From JBGCDD01 sp045105075 (GTDB lineage: Bacteria; Pseudomonadota; Alphaproteobacteria; Rhodobacterales; Rhodobacteraceae), in contig JBGCDD010000165.1 in the NCBI GenBank assembly GCA_045105075.1, forward strand, positions 1-8,202: 8,202 nt of DNA. The letters are read 5' to 3'. Under the pieces are notes generated by a model that saw only the letters and a program-made list of their open reading frames with translations, was not told the DNA's origin and made no database searches. The translations under genes were made by a program, and so were the position numbers. Below are positions 5,965 to 8,202 of this stretch, in pieces. Position 1 is the first letter of the stretch. Every line of letters starts with the position of its first letter.

Positions 5965-6843
5965 TCAGGCGCGATGCCGTTCCTCAAACTCAAAGCCGTA
6001 TTCGTCTGTCTTCAACGGCGTTGGAGACAGCTCATACGTGGCTTTTCGCAGGAAATCCATCATCGCTTTTGAGTCTTTCGCCATCGGGTCCAAAACATCG
6101 CGTGTCATCGGTTGACCAATCGCCACACGCACCGGCGCATCAACACGTTTTTTGAATTCCTTAATCAGCAACCCCATCCGCAGCGTGTTGTGCAAATGGC
6201 TGGCAATCTGGAACAATCGCGAGGTATGACCATCAAAAAACATTGGAACAACAGTGGCTTGGCTTTTGGCCACCATCCGGGCGGTGAAACTGCGCCACCC
6301 CGGATCCATCGGTTTGGAAAACGGCGTCAGCGCGGTGCTGACCGTGCCACCCGGGAAAATGCCGATGGCACCACCTTCGTCCAGATAGCGCATCGATTCC
6401 TTGCGCGTGGCAATATTCAACGCCTGCGCTTCGCGCGAATTTTCAAAACTGATCGGCAACAGAATGCGATTCAGATCTTCGGAATTTTTGAACACCGAAT
6501 TGGCCACCAGGCGAAAATCACCGCGCAGTTGCGACAAGATATGCCCCATCATCATGCCATCCAGAATACCATACGGGTGGTTGGCGATCAAAATCAGCGG
6601 CCCCTCGCGCGGAATGTGATCCAGCGACCCTTTGATCACATCAAGGCTCAGCCCATAGCGCTCGATCATGACCTCCCAGAAATCACGCCCCGCAGCCACA
6701 TCGGCCTCGTACCCATCAGCGCGTTTGATCAATCGCAAGCGCCCTGTCGTGTTTTCCATCAGACGGATCATCGCCCGCCCGCCTTTGGTCGCGGCGGAAT
6801 GGGAATAGGTAATATCGCGGGCAATATGTCGACGTGACGGCAT
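5965..6843 (-). CDS. Lysophospholipid acyltransferase-like protein
   Basis: A 292-residue protein of the glycerolipid acyltransferase (LPLAT/PlsC-like) superfamily, predicted to transfer an acyl chain to a lysolipid or related acceptor at the inner membrane. Motif I is LIANHPYGILDG, with H89 and D95 (five residues between them, not the usual four). FRLVANSVFKNSEDLNR follows at 110-126. The substrate-phosphate motif is GAIGIFPGGTVST (158-170), with glycine where PlsC proteins have FPEGTR. VVPMFFDGHTSRLF (198-211) is the later conserved block. These deviations fit the hemolysin/OlsA-OlsF-related branch rather than canonical PlsC, but the substrate cannot be named. The first 70 residues are unassigned. 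The ATG at 6843 has a perfect GGAGG six bases upstream; an in-frame TTG two codons earlier is less likely. murI follows 6 bp after its stop. It is the first gene after a 75-bp gap, so it may start the operon; I found no convincing promoter in that gap. Confidence 0.82.
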   Translation of the reverse strand: MPSRRHIARDITYSHSAATKGGRAMIRLMENTTGRLRLIKRADGYEADVAAGRDFWEVMIERYGLSLDVIKGSLDHIPREGPLILIANHPYGILDGMMMGHILSQLRGDFRLVANSVFKNSEDLNRILLPISFENSREAQALNIATRKESMRYLDEGGAIGIFPGGTVSTALTPFSKPMDPGWRSFTARMVAKSQATVVPMFFDGHTSRLFQIASHLHNTLRMGLLIKEFKKRVDAPVRVAIGQPMTRDVLDPMAKDSKAMMDFLRKATYELSPTPLKTDEYGFEFEERHRA

Positions 6844-6849
6844 AAACAA

Positions 6850-6854
6850 CCTCC
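6850..6854 (-). promoter_or_regulatory. Ribosome binding site GGAGG of the acyltransferase gene
   Basis: GGAGG on the minus strand with a six-base spacer to the ATG at 6843; it decides the start. Just upstream, CACC and AGGTG around CTAAATAG can form a weak stem with one bulge. Confidence 0.6.
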
Positions 6855-6918
6855 GGGTTCACCTCTATTTAGGGTGGTTCGTGCGTTTTGCCTAGGTTTT
6901 ATGACAATTCTGTGCCCG

Positions 6919-8202
6919 CTACTCGGCCGCTTTGGTCAACCCCGCGGTGCCCTGGGCAAGTGCCGCGCGCAACTCTTCGCGCCGTTTGGCGGCCTTGGCT
7001 TCGTTGGCGGCTTTGACCGGACCAAAGCCACGAATATCCAAGGGCAGCGCCGCAAGCGCCACGGCCGGATCCATCAACTCTGGTTTAAGATCTCCCAGCA
7101 CATCCTTGATATCGCTCTCATATTGCTTGATCAACGCGCGTTCCATCCGGCGCTCGGCAGTATAGCCAAACACATCCAAAGGCGTGCCACGCAGCATTTT
7201 CAGACGCGCCAAAATCTTCAGCGGACCCTGCATCCAAGGGCCAAAGGTGCGTTTTGCCGGACGTCCATCAGGGCCGGTCTTGGACAGGATCGGCGGCGCC
7301 AGATGGAAGGTCATGCGAAAATCGCCGTCAAATTGGTCGCTGGCTTTCGCTTGCGAGGTCAGCAGCAACCGCGCAACCTCATATTCATCTTTGTAGCTTA
7401 ACAGCTTGTGATACCCGGTCGCGACCGCCTCCTTAAGGCGCGGATCCGTCACTTGATCGACCAGTTTACGATACCGTTTCGCCAGCCGTTTGCCTTGATA
7501 GGCCACCAGATGAGCCTCGCGGAACGCAATCTTTTCGTCCAGCGTCTTGGGCAGGCTGACCACATTGGGCGTCAGCACCTTTTTCGCATCCTGCGGGAAC
7601 AAAACCGCCCAACGGCCAATTTCAAACGCGCGCAGGTTGCGATCAACTGCGGCACCGTTCAGATCAATCGCCTGTTCAATCGCCTCAAGGCTCAGCGGAA
7701 TCAACCCGCGTTGCCAGGCGCCACCAAAGATCATCATGTTCGAAAAAATCGAATCCCCCAGCGTCGCCTTGGCCAGATCCGACGCATCAAACAGCGCCAG
7801 ATTGTCTTGCATCCGCGCCTCAAGCGCCAGCTCCAGCCGATCAGAGGGCAGCGCAAATTCGGTGTCGCGGGTGAAATCGCCAGTGATGATTTCGTGGCTG
7901 TTGACCACAGCGCCGGTCTGCCCGGTGCGGGTCAGACCCAGCGTCTTGGCCCCGGCAGAAACCACCAGATCGCCCCCGATCAACGCGTGCGCCTCGCCCG
8001 TAGCCACACGGATCGCGCTGATATCGCTGGGCTTTTCGGCGATGCGACAGTGGATATGCACCGCACCCCCCTTTTGCGCCAGACCCGCCATCTCCATCAT
8101 GCCAGCGCCTTTGCCATCGATCTGCGCGGCCTGCGCCAGCACGGCTCCGATGGTCACAACGCCCGTGCCACCAACCCCGGTGATCACCACATTATGCGTG
8201 CC
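6919..8202 (-). CDS. Indolepyruvate ferredoxin oxidoreductase, C-terminal part (5' end outside window)
   Basis: The frame is open to the window edge (427 codons), so the GTG near 8190 is an internal valine and not a start. The visible part begins within the gamma-type domain of 2-oxoacid:ferredoxin oxidoreductases: VVITGVGGTGVVTIGAVLAQ, then MMEMAGLAQKGGAVHIHCRI, GGDLVVSAGAKTLGLT and IFSNMMIFGGAWQRGLIPLS. A C-terminal extension typical of the large fused proteins (about 1,100-1,200 residues) follows, with AVATGYHKLLSYKDEYEVAR, FHLAPPILS, RTFGPWMQGPLKILARLKML, FGYTAERRMERALI and ALPLDIRGFGPVK. The fused enzymes oxidatively decarboxylate arylpyruvates from aromatic amino acids to aryl-acetyl-CoA, with thiamine diphosphate and iron-sulfur clusters in domains outside this window. 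The last codons LTKAAE end in TAG. It is 75 bp upstream of the acyltransferase gene on the same strand; joint transcription is possible but not required. Confidence 0.9.
   Translation of the reverse strand, partial: GTHNVVITGVGGTGVVTIGAVLAQAAQIDGKGAGMMEMAGLAQKGGAVHIHCRIAEKPSDISAIRVATGEAHALIGGDLVVSAGAKTLGLTRTGQTGAVVNSHEIITGDFTRDTEFALPSDRLELALEARMQDNLALFDASDLAKATLGDSIFSNMMIFGGAWQRGLIPLSLEAIEQAIDLNGAAVDRNLRAFEIGRWAVLFPQDAKKVLTPNVVSLPKTLDEKIAFREAHLVAYQGKRLAKRYRKLVDQVTDPRLKEAVATGYHKLLSYKDEYEVARLLLTSQAKASDQFDGDFRMTFHLAPPILSKTGPDGRPAKRTFGPWMQGPLKILARLKMLRGTPLDVFGYTAERRMERALIKQYESDIKDVLGDLKPELMDPAVALAALPLDIRGFGPVKAANEAKAAKRREELRAALAQGTAGLTKAAE

Noticed and set aside
6844..6918. Promoter for the acyltransferase operon (TAGGCA-N17-TAAATA; also a lone TTGTCA)
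   Set aside because: TAAATA matches the -10 consensus at only about half the positions, and TTGTCA has no partner at the right distance. Too weak to list.
8164..8190. GTG start of a separate gamma-subunit gene at 8190
   Set aside because: The frame continues without a stop to 8202 with plausible residues (GTHN before VVITGVGGTG), and the C-terminal extension is typical of the fused single-chain enzyme.
1..8202. CRISPR arrays, tRNA or rRNA genes, insertion sequences
   Set aside because: I saw no regularly spaced repeats, no cloverleaf-like or rRNA-like stretches, and no transposase or terminal inverted repeats; nearly all bases are in intact genes.

Overview
The window looks like chromosomal DNA of an alphaproteobacterium, most likely Rhodobacteraceae (roseobacter/Rhodobacter relatives). 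The reasons are: a System I cytochrome c maturation set (ccmE, ccmF, ccmH) of alphaproteobacterial type; an ArgC with the AGTGCNAATG active-site form that I associate with this group; a fused indolepyruvate ferredoxin oxidoreductase; a GH108 endolysin plus '3TM' holin pair like the lysis genes of the Rhodobacter capsulatus gene transfer agent (GTA); and an intergenic element (about 3571-3604) of a type I recall as abundant in Rhodobacteraceae. Composition is moderately GC-rich and even across the window by eye. All nine genes lie on the minus strand, so the text below follows the direction of transcription, from high to low coordinates.

8202-6919: the C-terminal third or so of a large indolepyruvate ferredoxin oxidoreductase; its 5' part lies outside the window. 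A 75-bp gap follows. 6843-4 kb: a compact run of a lysophospholipid acyltransferase-like protein, glutamate racemase (murI), N-acetyl-gamma-glutamyl-phosphate reductase (argC) and the heme chaperone ccmE. Gaps are 6, 45 and 6 bp, so this is probably one operon mixing envelope lipid, peptidoglycan precursor, arginine synthesis and cytochrome c assembly genes.

3621-3500: a control region without a gene. It holds a GC-rich hairpin right after the ccmE stop, the Rhodobacteraceae-type repeat, a lone TTAACC (possible CtrA half-site) and short inverted and direct repeats leading to a strong ribosome binding site. 3499-2319: an endolysin-holin pair with a 10-bp overlap. The endolysin has no signal peptide, so the holin would be its exit route; together they form a self-contained cell-lysis cassette. 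No phage structural, integration or packaging genes are present, so a domesticated GTA release cassette is the best explanation.

2318-2238: an 81-bp gap with a candidate sigma-70 promoter placed so that the ccmF transcript would start at or next to its ATG, overlapping two mutually exclusive hairpins. 2237-1: ccmF and the start of ccmH, joined by an ATGA overlap. CcmE hands heme to the CcmF/CcmH complex, which ligates it to apocytochrome c in the periplasm. These partners would be expected side by side, but here the lysis cassette sits between them. That interleaving is the most notable feature of the window.
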